The position numbers and the translations under genes are program-made. From the NCBI GenBank assembly GCA_002396385.1, contig DGTD01000110.1:1-27145 (forward strand): a stretch of 27,145 nucleotides of DNA, in the 5' to 3' direction. The number at the start of each line of letters is the position of its first letter. Positions within the stretch are counted from its first letter, which is position 1. The DNA comes from Bacteroidales bacterium UBA4345 (GTDB lineage: Bacteria > Bacteroidota > Bacteroidia > Bacteroidales > Paludibacteraceae). This document shows, piece after piece, positions 1 through 7,677 of the stretch. The notes beneath the pieces were generated by a model, which did not search any database, was not told the DNA's origin, and worked only from the letters and a program-made list of their open reading frames with translations.

Positions 1-1668
1 CAAGCATTACAACAATATCTCATCATGCAATACCCCAAGGAGGATGAGGGTTGCGAGTGGAAGGAGTTCAAGAACCTGAAGAATGACTTTAGCGGTCATG
101 AGAAGGATGATGTCATCTCCTACGTGTCGGCATTGGCTAACATGGAGGGTGGGCATCTGGTTGTCGGTGCTGAAGATAAGACCTTGAAGATAGTCGGGAC
201 GGATACTTACAACTACGATGTTCAGAAAGCACGGCTACGTTTGATAGACCAATGTGCCAATCTACCTTCAGAGGGCCTGTTTGTAGATGAATTTGTTACA
301 GATGATACTCACAAAACGGTATGGGTCATCCATGTGCCAAGACATATGAAGAGACAACCCGTTTATGCGCATAATAAGGCATGGCAAAGGTTGGATGACT
401 CGTTGATAGAGTTGACAGTGTCGCGAAGAAACGCTATCCTGGACGAACAGGATGATGTTGAATATGATTGGTCTGCACAGATTATCCAAGATGCTAGTAT
501 TGATGATCTTGATCCTCATGCGATTGCCAAAGCTCGTGAGAAATTCATTGAATTGCATCGTGAACGAGAGACAGAAATAAAAGCGTGGGACGATGCAACG
601 TTCTTGAACAAGGCAAAACTTACAATAAAAGGACAAATCACGAACTCTACAATCATTCTCTTAGGTAGAGAGGAAAGTGAGCACTTCCTTTCGCCAGCCG
701 TTTGCAAAATCAGATGGATGCGCAAAAAGGATGGGGTTGCCGAAAATGATGAGTTTGGTATCTTCTCTATTCCCATGATACTCGCAGTAGATGAGGTTGC
801 TGGGAAAATAAAGAATGCCACATACACTTATACGATAGAGGGGAATATGTTCCCTGACACCTTATTGCGCTACGATGTCTTCACCATCAGAGAGCCTTTA
901 TGTAATGCCATCGCACATCAGGATTATAGTCTTTCTGCGAGAATAGAGGTAGTAGAATATGAAGATGAACGTCTGTGTTTTAAGAATTATGGTACATTCT
1001 TGCCACTGTCCGTTGAGTCTGTGGTTGAGAATGACTTTCCTGAATCAAGATATCGCAACAAGTTTTTGGTGGAAGCTATGCGTAATGTGAAGATGGTAGA
1101 GACAGAGGGGGGTGGTATCCGTAAACTCTATTTGCAACAGAAGAAACGCTTCTTCCCGATGCCGAATTATGACTTGGGGGGACAGACAGTGGTTTGTGAG
1201 ATAGAGGGCAGAGTGCTGGACGAGAACTTTGCAAAAATACTGGTCAATAATCCAAATTTGACTTTGGCTGACATTATATTATTAGATAAAGTTCAGAAGC
1301 ATGAGCACATTTCGGAAGACTCCCTTGCTTATCTTAGGAGAAAGAAGTATGTGGAAGGCAGAAAGCCTAATGTATATCTGTCTTTTTCTGTTGTTAAGCA
1401 GTCAAAGCATGTAGGACTAAAAACATCATATATTAAGAATAAAAGTTTTGATGACGATTATTTCAAAAAACTCATCATTGACTATATTACCAATTTTGGA
1501 AAAGCTACTCGCCAGGAGTTAACGACTTTGTTGGACAATAAATTGCCAGAGACGCTTTCTAAACAACAGAAGTTTGACAAGGTCACCAATCTTCTGTCTT
1601 CTCTTAAGAAGAAGGGATTCATTAAAGTCATTGATAGAAAATATTGGGTAATGGCGATGTCGGATTAA
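1..1668 (+). CDS. AlbA_2/Schlafen-type putative regulator with ATPase-like domain (5' end outside window)
   Basis: The frame is open from base 1, so the gene probably begins upstream; the first in-window ATG is at 25. The N-terminus (EWKEFKNLKN, then SALANMEGGHLVVG) is typical of the AlbA_2 (Schlafen AlbA_2 / AAA_4) nucleic-acid-binding domain, over about the first 130 residues. Around residue 290 (from the ATG) lies REPLCNAIAHQDY, resembling the N-box of the GHKL-like HATPase_c_4 domain usually found in these proteins, followed by a glycine-rich EGGGIRKL. The C-terminal 70 residues look like a winged helix (ATRQELTTLL, then VTNLLSSLKKKGFI). Family members are annotated as putative transcriptional regulators or RNA-binding/ATP-binding proteins and are common in mobile regions of Bacteroidales. 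The target is unknown. The gene is followed by ATTAACAAA repeats and an IS, which supports an accessory location. The family call is firm; the function is inference. Confidence 0.85.
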   Translation, partial: QALQQYLIMQYPKEDEGCEWKEFKNLKNDFSGHEKDDVISYVSALANMEGGHLVVGAEDKTLKIVGTDTYNYDVQKARLRLIDQCANLPSEGLFVDEFVTDDTHKTVWVIHVPRHMKRQPVYAHNKAWQRLDDSLIELTVSRRNAILDEQDDVEYDWSAQIIQDASIDDLDPHAIAKAREKFIELHRERETEIKAWDDATFLNKAKLTIKGQITNSTIILLGREESEHFLSPAVCKIRWMRKKDGVAENDEFGIFSIPMILAVDEVAGKIKNATYTYTIEGNMFPDTLLRYDVFTIREPLCNAIAHQDYSLSARIEVVEYEDERLCFKNYGTFLPLSVESVVENDFPESRYRNKFLVEAMRNVKMVETEGGGIRKLYLQQKKRFFPMPNYDLGGQTVVCEIEGRVLDENFAKILVNNPNLTLADIILLDKVQKHEHISEDSLAYLRRKKYVEGRKPNVYLSFSVVKQSKHVGLKTSYIKNKSFDDDYFKKLIIDYITNFGKATRQELTTLLDNKLPETLSKQQKFDKVTNLLSSLKKKGFIKVIDRKYWVMAMSD

Positions 1669-1783
1669 CAAAACAAACAAACGAAATTCACAAACAAAAA
1701 GTGATAATAGTAGCGTGTAATGGGGCTTTAGGCAAATATCGGATTAACAAATGAAATCCAATTAACAAACCAGAATTAACAAA
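1664..1783. repeat. Four dispersed ATTAACAAA repeats
   Basis: The 9-mer ATTAACAAA occurs at 1664-1672 (overlapping the stop codon of the preceding gene), 1743-1751, 1761-1769 and 1775-1783, all in the same orientation. The last three are 18 and 14 bp apart. The surrounding DNA is AT-rich and non-coding. They could be binding sites or remains of a slipped repeat; no function is visible. Confidence 0.5.
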
Positions 1784-2087
1784 TAAGATTTGGTGATGTC
1801 ATATTAGTTTTGTACCGTTGCACCCAAGATGAGCGTTCTTTGGTTTGGTGAGAAGTGTGTAGGAATATGTAAGTCCTCTCGTTTCTAAAGTGTTACCTAT
1901 CTTTTTTTTATTTAAATGTAACTCACTGATATTCAAATAGGAAATTGGAGTTCTACTATTTGCTTTGCGTTTTTGAATAGATTTCTCTTTTCGGAATTAG
2001 TTTATGCTAAGCCAAGTGCCGATTTAGAAAAAGATGTTACGTTATAGTACTCCCCATTTTTTGACAACTGGTTAATACTTTTTTCTC
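1669..2087. other. AT-rich gene-free spacer between the regulator gene and the IS
   Basis: No ORF of convincing length or family lies here. A perfect TAnnTTTG element (TAGTTTTG, 1805-1812, plus) precedes a 19-codon ORF at 1829-1888 (MSVLWFGEKC...). That is too little to call a gene: it has no matching -33 element at normal spacing and no terminator. The rest is AT-rich with poly-T runs near 1909 and 2079. Confidence 0.5.
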
Positions 2088-2137
2088 TTTTAGGGGAGTC
2101 TTGTGAGAGGCTTGCCTCTCACAAGACTCCCCTAAAA
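2088..2137. repeat. Perfect 24-bp inverted repeat abutting the IS left end
   Basis: The left arm 2088-2111 (TTTTAGGGGAGTC...GAGAGGC) and right arm 2114-2137 are exact reverse complements separated by only TT. The right arm overlaps the first three bases of the IS left inverted repeat. Neither side has a T-tract, so it is not a typical intrinsic terminator. It may be an IS target hairpin or two fused ends of another element. Confidence 0.85.
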
Positions 2138-2166
2138 ATTCGGTATAAAGGACAAAATTTAGGATA
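2135..2166 (+). repeat. IS left terminal inverted repeat
   Basis: 32 bp beginning AAAATTCGGTATAAAGGACA. It is the partner of 3286-3317, with six mismatches: three in the AAA/TTT block and three near the outer end. Confidence 0.8.
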
Positions 2167-2273
2167 GTGAAATGAGGACTATCTTATATTTGCAGCATCA
2201 AGTGAAACGGAGAAGGGCTCTGCTGGGGAGCAACCCTTTGAGGGTAAACTTGTGTGATAAAAAGTAAAACAGT

Positions 2274-2300
2274 GGCATGGGGTCGCTAGCACCTCATGCC
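2274..2300 (-). terminator. Hairpin directly after the transposase stop
   Basis: Arms 2274-2283 (GGCATGGGGT) and 2291-2300 (ACCTCATGCC) pair at 9 of 10 positions with a 7-nt loop. On the minus strand the hairpin is followed by a T-rich stretch (ACTGTTTTACTTTTTATC). It is probably the transposase terminator, but the T-run is imperfect. Confidence 0.45.
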
Positions 2301-3232
2301 TTACTTTTTAGCACAAAATGCCTCGAAAAACCCATCTATGAGTTTGGTTTTGGAGTCTTCGTTAATACCATTATGATTCCTTAGACACGACTTTAGATGT
2401 GAAAATAAGCCTTCCAGCTTATTCGAAGAGTTGGGCATTCCTTTGTTTTCCGGTTCTTGGTAAGTGAATAGCCAGGGGGTATTCCTTTTCAAACTGAAGT
2501 AAGCACTTCTCAGACGTTTATGGGTATAGAAACTCTTGCCTGTTTGTGGTGTTGTTCTTTCGTTAATAAAGTCTTTCCACTTGGCGTGCCAATCACCACG
2601 TTTCTTGATAAAGGCTTGTTTGCTTAAGTTAGTTAAAGACTTTGCCAAGCGCAACAATTCCACACTAGCTGGCATCTTTGGCTTTTGTGTGAGGTAACGT
2701 CGTACTATCTGGATCTGATGAAATTGACACAGTTGGGTTGGTATATTGCCAAACAAACCCAATAGACCAACCTTTCCATCACATACCAGACCCTTTATTT
2801 GAAAACCTCGACCAATTAGAATAGATATCCCTGTTTTGTATTGCTCTGCAGTTTCATTTTTCAACCGAAACCGCAGAAGAACCTCGCCTGTTAATGCATC
2901 TATAAACACCATCAACCCGTTGCCTCTTCCAAAATAAGTTGTGTCCATAATGACAATCACTGGTGATGGAGTTGACACATTACGCTCGACTTTATAGGAA
3001 TGGAGTTTTCTTTGTATCGTTTTACTGGAGCATTTGTATTTCAATTTCAATGCTAACGCTGACAATGTCTGTCGCCCGACAACATATTCATGCCATAACT
3101 TTTCTTTATCAATTCGAAGTCCTCCTATGAATTGAGCGCCACAACATTTACATCTATACAACTGTTTGGCTCCATTGTGTCCGTTTTTTACGACATCGAC
3201 ACTGCCACATTTAATGCATTTTTTTGATTCAT
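2301..3232 (-). CDS. IS256-like transposase, Zn-binding variant; N-terminus disrupted or frameshifted
   Basis: This is a DDE transposase of the IS256/MULE-like clade. The first Asp is in MDTTYFGRGNG, the second in CDGKVGLLG, then a CQFHQIQIVRRYL C/H motif, and the Glu in NKLEGLFSHLK. An N-terminal zinc ribbon is encoded with its first half in KKCIKCGS and its second in YRCKCCGAQF. The transposase frame has no ATG. It is open from 3248, with only a weak TTG at 3161 that would cut the ribbon in half. The ATG at 3230-3232 opens a different frame and meets a run of seven A (3219-3225). One extra A, or a -1 slip on the heptamer A_AAA_AAT, would join this ATG to the zinc-ribbon frame (MNQ then K/N-CIKCG). 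So the gene is either expressed by frameshifting, slightly broken, or starts at a rare codon. The catalytic residues are intact. Confidence 0.75.
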
Positions 3233-3285
3233 GTTTATCTTTGATCTTCTACAAAGATAGTAATCATAAGGCTTCGCAGACTTTT

Positions 3286-3317
3286 TATCCTAAAAAATGT
3301 CCTTTAGGCCGAGTTTT
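3286..3317 (-). repeat. IS right terminal inverted repeat
   Basis: Read on the minus strand it begins AAAACTCGGCCTAAAGGACA and ends TTTAGGATA, pairing with 2135-2166. It lies about 50 bp outside the candidate transposase start. Confidence 0.8.
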
Positions 3318-3361
3318 ACAATCGATTGTCAGTACTGACTAAGATCCCGCTAGAACCAATA

Positions 3362-3403
3362 TAAAAAACGTGCGCCACTAAGCATAAGCCTAGTGGCGCA
3401 CGT
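3362..3403 (-). terminator. Intrinsic terminator of the gltX-waaA transcript
   Basis: A perfect 13-bp stem (ACGTGCGCCACTA at 3368-3380 with TAGTGGCGCACGT at 3391-3403) and a 10-nt loop. On the minus strand it is followed by TTTTTTAT. It lies 20 bp past the waaA stop. Confidence 0.93.
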
Positions 3404-3422
3404 ATATTTATAACCTTGTCTA

Positions 3423-4655
3423 TTACTTCCCGAACAAATGTCCCATAATGAGGTCGGTGGCTCCGCTGTTAGCGGCGACGAACTGTTTGGCGATAGCTGA
3501 CGTTTCGGCCAAGCGTTGTGAGTTTGGCGACAGCAGGCTGTCGAGCACCATGGTCAGTTGTTTGCCGTCTTCTATGTGGAAGGCGCCTCCGGCCTTTTCC
3601 ATCTCTACCGCCTCGCGGAACTTGTGGTAGTTCGGTCCGAACACCACTGGCATACCGTAAACGGCTGGTTCGAGAATGTTGTGGATGCCCACGCCGAATC
3701 CGCCACCAATATAGGCTACCTCGCCGTATTTGTAGATGCTGGAAAGGATGCCAATGCAGTCAATAATCAGCACGTCGGCCGCGGCTGCTGTCTCGGCTGT
3801 GGCTTGTGTGTAGCGCACGCACTTGCGGTTCAGCTTGCCGATGATTTCCTGTACGTGTCCCTCGTCGGTTTCGTGCGGAGCTATAATAATGCGGTAGTCT
3901 TTCGTGTTGAAGTATTCGGCCAGCAGGTCCTCGTCTTTCGGCCACGAGCTACCGGCAATCAAGATGGGGCTTTCGCCACGCTTGAAGGCTTCGCAGACCG
4001 GAAGGTCTTTCGCACTCTGTGCAATGGCCAGCACCCGGTCGAAACGCGTGTCGCCACAGGCGGTAGCGTTCGTTACGCCAATGGTGGCCAGCAGGCTGAC
4101 CGACTGCTCGTCTTGTACAAACAGGTGGTTGAAGGTGCCCAGCACCTTGCGGTACCAACCGCCATACCATTTGAAGAAAGCCTGGGTGGGCAGGAAGATG
4201 GCCGATACCATATAGGTCGGTATGTTTCTTGCCTTCAACTCGTGCAGGTAGTTGATCCAGTACTCGTATTTCACAAAGACGGCCATTTGCGGCTTGCACA
4301 GTTCCACGAACTTGCGGGCGTTGCCAACGGTGTCCATCGGCAGGTAGCACACAATGTCGGCCTGGTTGTAGTTCTTACGGATTTCGTAGCCTGAGGGCGA
4401 GAAAAAGGTAAGAAGAATCTTATAGTCGGGGTGCTCCTGACGGATACGTTCTATAATAGGGCGACCTTGCTCGAATTCGCCTAACGATGCCACGTGGAAC
4501 CAAATGTAGCGGCCATTCGGGTCTATTTGTCGCTGCAGTTTGTTGTACCAGTCTTGGCGGCCGTCAACAAAAAACTTGGCTTTTTCGTTGAACAGTGCGG
4601 CTATGCGCACCAACAGCCAATACAGCCATATGCCGAAACTATATAAATAGCGCAT
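3423..4655 (-). CDS. waaA: 3-deoxy-D-manno-octulosonic acid (Kdo) transferase
   Basis: WaaA/KdtA transfers Kdo from CMP-Kdo to lipid IVA at the inner face of the cytoplasmic membrane, the step that starts the LPS core. The ATG at 4655 gives 410 residues, the usual family length. A longer in-frame start at 4706 would overlap gltX and add a tail not expected in the family. Residues 5-22 form the N-terminal membrane anchor. HVASLGEFEQGRP follows, with the conserved catalytic-type Glu at about residue 60. The C-terminal GT-B half carries GGGFGVGIHNILEPA and GPNYHKF. It follows gltX by 34 bp and ends in a strong terminator, so the two probably share a transcript. The gene's presence implies a Kdo-containing LPS or LOS. 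Confidence 0.95.
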   Translation of the reverse strand: MRYLYSFGIWLYWLLVRIAALFNEKAKFFVDGRQDWYNKLQRQIDPNGRYIWFHVASLGEFEQGRPIIERIRQEHPDYKILLTFFSPSGYEIRKNYNQADIVCYLPMDTVGNARKFVELCKPQMAVFVKYEYWINYLHELKARNIPTYMVSAIFLPTQAFFKWYGGWYRKVLGTFNHLFVQDEQSVSLLATIGVTNATACGDTRFDRVLAIAQSAKDLPVCEAFKRGESPILIAGSSWPKDEDLLAEYFNTKDYRIIIAPHETDEGHVQEIIGKLNRKCVRYTQATAETAAAADVLIIDCIGILSSIYKYGEVAYIGGGFGVGIHNILEPAVYGMPVVFGPNYHKFREAVEMEKAGGAFHIEDGKQLTMVLDSLLSPNSQRLAETSAIAKQFVAANSGATDLIMGHLFGK

Positions 4656-4689
4656 GTCTTTTTTGTCTGATAGTCTCTCTTCGTTCCGT

Positions 4690-6207
4690 TTATTTGATGA
4701 CCTCAAGTGCGGCCTTTACGCGGTAAAGGGTCTCTTCTTTTCCGAGAATGGCGATGATGTCGAACATGTGAGGCCCCTTCGCAGCTCCGACTATCGTGAT
4801 GCGGAACGAGTTCATCACAGTACCGGTGTTGTAGCCGTTGTCTTCAATCCACTTCATAACAACAGCCTCGGTGTTGGCCGAGCTGAAGTCGCTGATGCGG
4901 TCGAGAATGTCGCAGAGGTTAGTCAGTATTTCCGGACTTTCCGGCTTCCAGCGTTTCTTGATGGACTTCTCGTCGTAAGCGGTAGGGCGCTCGAAGAAGA
5001 ACGAAGTCTCGTTCCACAAGTCTTTAGCGAAGTTGAGACGGCTCTTCACCAGCGAAACAATGTAGGTGGCCTTCGCTTTGTCGCACTGCACGTTGTGTTC
5101 GGCAAGGATTGGCATAAACAGTTCGGCCACTTCCTCGTCGGTTTTGTTGATGAGGTATTCGTGGTTGTACCATTTGGCTTTCTCGTAGGCGAAGCGTGCG
5201 CCGGCTTTGCTGACGTGTTCGAACGAGAACAGGTCGATCAGTTCCTGGAAGGTGAAGATGTCGCGGTCGAGGCCCGGGTTCCAGCCCAACAGGGCCAGGA
5301 AGTTGACCAGGGCTTCTGGCAGGTAGCCCTCTTCGCGGTAACCGGTCGATACGTCGCCGGTCTTAGGGTCAACCCAGCGGAGTGGGAATACAGGGAAGCC
5401 GAGGCGGTCGCCGTCGCGCTTGCTCAACTTGCCGTTGCCTTCTGGTTTCAGCAGCAGTGGCAGGTGGGCAAACTGTGGCATGGTGTCGGCCCAACCGAAA
5501 TAGCGGTAGAGCAACACGTGGAGCGGTGCCGATGGCAGCCATTCCTCACCACGTATCACGTGCGTAATCTCCATCAGGTGGTCGTCTACAATGTTGGCCA
5601 GGTGGTAGGTTGGCAACTCGTCGGCAGCCTTGTAGAGGACTTTGTCGTCGAGAATGTTAGAGTTGATAACCACCTTGCCACGGACCAGGTCGTTCACCTC
5701 AATGTCTTCGTTTGGCTCAATCTTGGCGCGGACTACGTACTTCTCGCCTGCGGCAATGCGCTGCTCCACCTCTTCTTTCGAAAGGGTGAGCGAGTTCTTA
5801 CCCTGTGCGCGGGTGTGGGCGTCGTATTGGAAGTTTGGTGTAGCCTGGCGCATGGCTTCCAGTTCTTCTGGAGTGTCGAATGCGATGTAGGCGTGTCCGG
5901 ACTCAAGCAGCTGGTTGACGTATTTCTTGTAGATTTCACGACGTTCGCTCTGGCGGTAGGGGGCATGAGGGCCACCAATGCCTACACCTTCGTCGAACTT
6001 GATACCCAACCACTTGAACGACTCGATAATGTAGTCTTCTGCTCCTGGCACAAAGCGGTTCGAGTCGGTATCTTCAATACGGAGGAGGATTTCGCCGCCA
6101 TGGCGTTTGGCGAACAAGTAGTTGTAGAGTGCGGTACGAACACCACCGATGTGGAGGGCGCCTGTTGGGCTTGGTGCGAAGCGCACCCTTACTTTTTTGT
6201 CGGTCAT
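4690..6207 (-). CDS. gltX: Glutamate--tRNA ligase
   Basis: Class I aminoacyl-tRNA synthetase that charges tRNA(Glu). The 505 residues start with [20 protein letters not shown], in which the HIGH signature appears as HIGG (residues 19-22). The second signature KMSKS appears as KLSKRDGD around residue 259. The glutamate-binding motif region ([10 protein letters not shown]) and the C-terminal anticodon-binding domain ([17 protein letters not shown]) are present. The length is normal for a bacterial discriminating or non-discriminating GluRS; the sequence alone does not say which. It is the upstream partner of waaA. A near-match to the Bacteroidota -7 element (TAATTTTA) lies upstream around 6280, so it probably has its own promoter. 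Confidence 0.97.
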   Translation of the reverse strand: MTDKKVRVRFAPSPTGALHIGGVRTALYNYLFAKRHGGEILLRIEDTDSNRFVPGAEDYIIESFKWLGIKFDEGVGIGGPHAPYRQSERREIYKKYVNQLLESGHAYIAFDTPEELEAMRQATPNFQYDAHTRAQGKNSLTLSKEEVEQRIAAGEKYVVRAKIEPNEDIEVNDLVRGKVVINSNILDDKVLYKAADELPTYHLANIVDDHLMEITHVIRGEEWLPSAPLHVLLYRYFGWADTMPQFAHLPLLLKPEGNGKLSKRDGDRLGFPVFPLRWVDPKTGDVSTGYREEGYLPEALVNFLALLGWNPGLDRDIFTFQELIDLFSFEHVSKAGARFAYEKAKWYNHEYLINKTDEEVAELFMPILAEHNVQCDKAKATYIVSLVKSRLNFAKDLWNETSFFFERPTAYDEKSIKKRWKPESPEILTNLCDILDRISDFSSANTEAVVMKWIEDNGYNTGTVMNSFRITIVGAAKGPHMFDIIAILGKEETLYRVKAALEVIK

Positions 6208-6330
6208 CTTATCTGTATGTCTTTAATTGTTTTTGAATTGAATGGCTTGGAAACGGACTGGCGGTTTCCCTGCCGTAAAATTAGTGAAAACGGCGCAATG
6301 CGCAAGTTTCCTTCCTAGGTGATGCTGGTT

Positions 6331-7446
6331 TCAGAGGGTTTTCGAATAGCAGCGGCGGCGCAGGTACGGCTCCTTTTCGTAGTGGTTCCATACGCCAACG
6401 GCCTGCATGTTGCTTTCGAGTTGCGGATTGCTGATGGCATATTTGACGCCGGCATCGATGTAGGCCTTGTTCATTTCCACATAGTAGAGTGCGTGAACGC
6501 CTTTGTTCTGCCAGTCGGGGTGCACACCGTTGAGGTAGAGGTCTATCTCGTCGGTTTTCTGCATAGCACGCCAAATGTGGAACCAGCCGAACGGGAAGAG
6601 TTTGCCTTTGGCTTTCTGGAAGGCGCGCGACAGCGTCGACATCGATATGCCGAAGGCGACCACCTCGTCTTTCTCGTCTACCACCAGGCAGATGAACCGG
6701 GGGTTCACGAACGAGAAGTAGTCTTTGATGAGTTTGTCGATCTCTTTGTCGGTAAGTTCCGAGAATCCGTATAACCCCGAGAATGCCTTGTTAAGCGTGT
6801 GGAATAGCGATTTGCCGTAGGGCAGGATGTCTTTCGCCTTCTTGAAGGTCACCACCCGCAGGTTGTATTTTTGTGCAATCAGCTTGTTTACACGCTCCAT
6901 TTTCTCGGGCACCTCCTGCGAGGCAGGGAAACGGAACTGCAACCAGTCTTCCTGGCGTTCGTAGCCCAGTTTCTCCATAAATTCGGGGTAGTAAGGGTAG
7001 TTGTAGATGTTGGCAATGGTCGGCAGTTTGTCGAAACCCTCGACCAGCATACCCTCGTTGTCCATATCGTTGAAGCCGAGCGGGCCGGTAATAGCCTCCA
7101 TGCCCTTGCTTTTGCCCCATTGCTCTACCTGGTTGAGCAGGGCCCGGGCCACTTCTAGGTCGTCGGTGAAGTCAATCCAGCCGAAACGGACTTTCTTTCC
7201 CCATTTCTCATTGGCCAAATGGTTGATGATGCCTGCGATGCGGCCTACCAGTTTGCCGTCTTTATAGGCCAGCCAGTATTCGGCTTCGCAGTGTTCGAAA
7301 GCTGGGTTTTGCGTCTTGTCGAGCGTCTCCATTTCTGCGCTGTCGAGTGGCGGCACCCAAAAATCGTTGCCTTTGAAGAGGTCGAACGGAAAACGGATGA
7401 ATTTCTTCAAATCGCTTTTGCTTTCTACTTTTTTCAGTTCAATCAT
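6331..7446 (-). CDS. GNAT-like acetyltransferase family protein (double-domain, 371 aa)
   Basis: The protein looks like two GNAT-type modules. The first (about residues 55-175) has AYKDGKLVGRIAGI and a helix-rich GWIDFTDDLEVARALLNQV followed by GMEAITGPLGFNDMD. The second (about residues 245-371) has CLVVDEKDEVVAFGIS and GVHPDWQNKGVHALYYV, which resembles the acetyl-CoA-binding motif A (Q/R-x-x-G-x-G/A), and ends NHYEKEPYLRRRCY. Proteins of this length and pattern are widespread in Bacteroidota and usually annotated as N-acetyltransferase or hypothetical. The substrate is unknown. The start at 7446 fits a TAACTTTG element at 7482-7489. It is divergent from the flavodoxin-like gene and 123 bp from gltX. 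Confidence 0.75.
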   Translation of the reverse strand: MIELKKVESKSDLKKFIRFPFDLFKGNDFWVPPLDSAEMETLDKTQNPAFEHCEAEYWLAYKDGKLVGRIAGIINHLANEKWGKKVRFGWIDFTDDLEVARALLNQVEQWGKSKGMEAITGPLGFNDMDNEGMLVEGFDKLPTIANIYNYPYYPEFMEKLGYERQEDWLQFRFPASQEVPEKMERVNKLIAQKYNLRVVTFKKAKDILPYGKSLFHTLNKAFSGLYGFSELTDKEIDKLIKDYFSFVNPRFICLVVDEKDEVVAFGISMSTLSRAFQKAKGKLFPFGWFHIWRAMQKTDEIDLYLNGVHPDWQNKGVHALYYVEMNKAYIDAGVKYAISNPQLESNMQAVGVWNHYEKEPYLRRRCYSKTL

Positions 7447-7481
7447 AGGGGTGTGAATTCAGTATGTGAAAATATATCTTG

Positions 7482-7489
7482 CAAAGTTA
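7482..7489 (-). promoter_or_regulatory. -7 promoter element for the GNAT-like gene
   Basis: TAACTTTG on the minus strand matches TAnnTTTG exactly, 35 bp upstream of the ATG. No clear -33 element is seen at the expected distance. Confidence 0.6.
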
Positions 7490-7663
7490 AGCATTATTTG
7501 TGAAGGGTGTTTCCTTATCAGACGTTTTGAACTTATTTAACACTAAATTGTTTAGTCCGATGCAGTCGGATGCATTCCCTTCCCGATGCCGGTGTTTTGC
7601 CTTTTTTCCTAGTTAAAATCTTTATATTGCCCGTTTGGAACAACACAAATGTAGAAATTTAAG

Positions 7664-7671
7664 TAAATTTG
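7664..7671 (+). promoter_or_regulatory. -7 promoter element almost touching the flavodoxin-like start
   Basis: TAAATTTG matches TAnnTTTG exactly but ends only 6 bp before the ATG at 7678, so the transcript would have almost no leader. The nearest TTTG upstream (7634) is too far away for a standard -33 element. Confidence 0.5.
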
Positions 7672-7677
7672 CAACTT

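Larger units (their letters stand above)
2135..3317. mobile_element. Insertion sequence, IS256-like Zn-ribbon (IS1249-type), about 1.18 kb
   Basis: Terminal inverted repeats are visible at 2135-2166 and 3286-3317. They match at 26 of 32 positions, sharing AAAA-TCGG, TAAAGGACA and TTTAGGATA blocks. They enclose one transposase gene on the minus strand. No target-site duplication is evident: the 9 bp outside the left end (CTCCCCTAA) and outside the right end (ACAATCGAT) differ. The element may be old, rearranged, or its true ends may lie slightly further out. The left end abuts a perfect 24-bp palindrome. Confidence 0.85.

Noticed and set aside
2126..3326. Target-site duplication of the IS
   Set aside because: The 9-bp flanks (CTCCCCTAA and ACAATCGAT) do not match.
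3320..3339. Short palindromes AATCGATT and GTCAGTACTGAC right of the IS
   Set aside because: They are short and unsupported by position relative to a gene; likely chance.
4656..4706. Upstream extension of waaA overlapping gltX
   Set aside because: The added residues are polar and not family-like; MRYLYSFGIWLY matches the usual WaaA beginning.
4654..6318. 554-codon plus-strand ORF opposite gltX
   Set aside because: It is an antisense shadow of gltX (clear HIGG/KLSKR synthetase); the translation has no family features.
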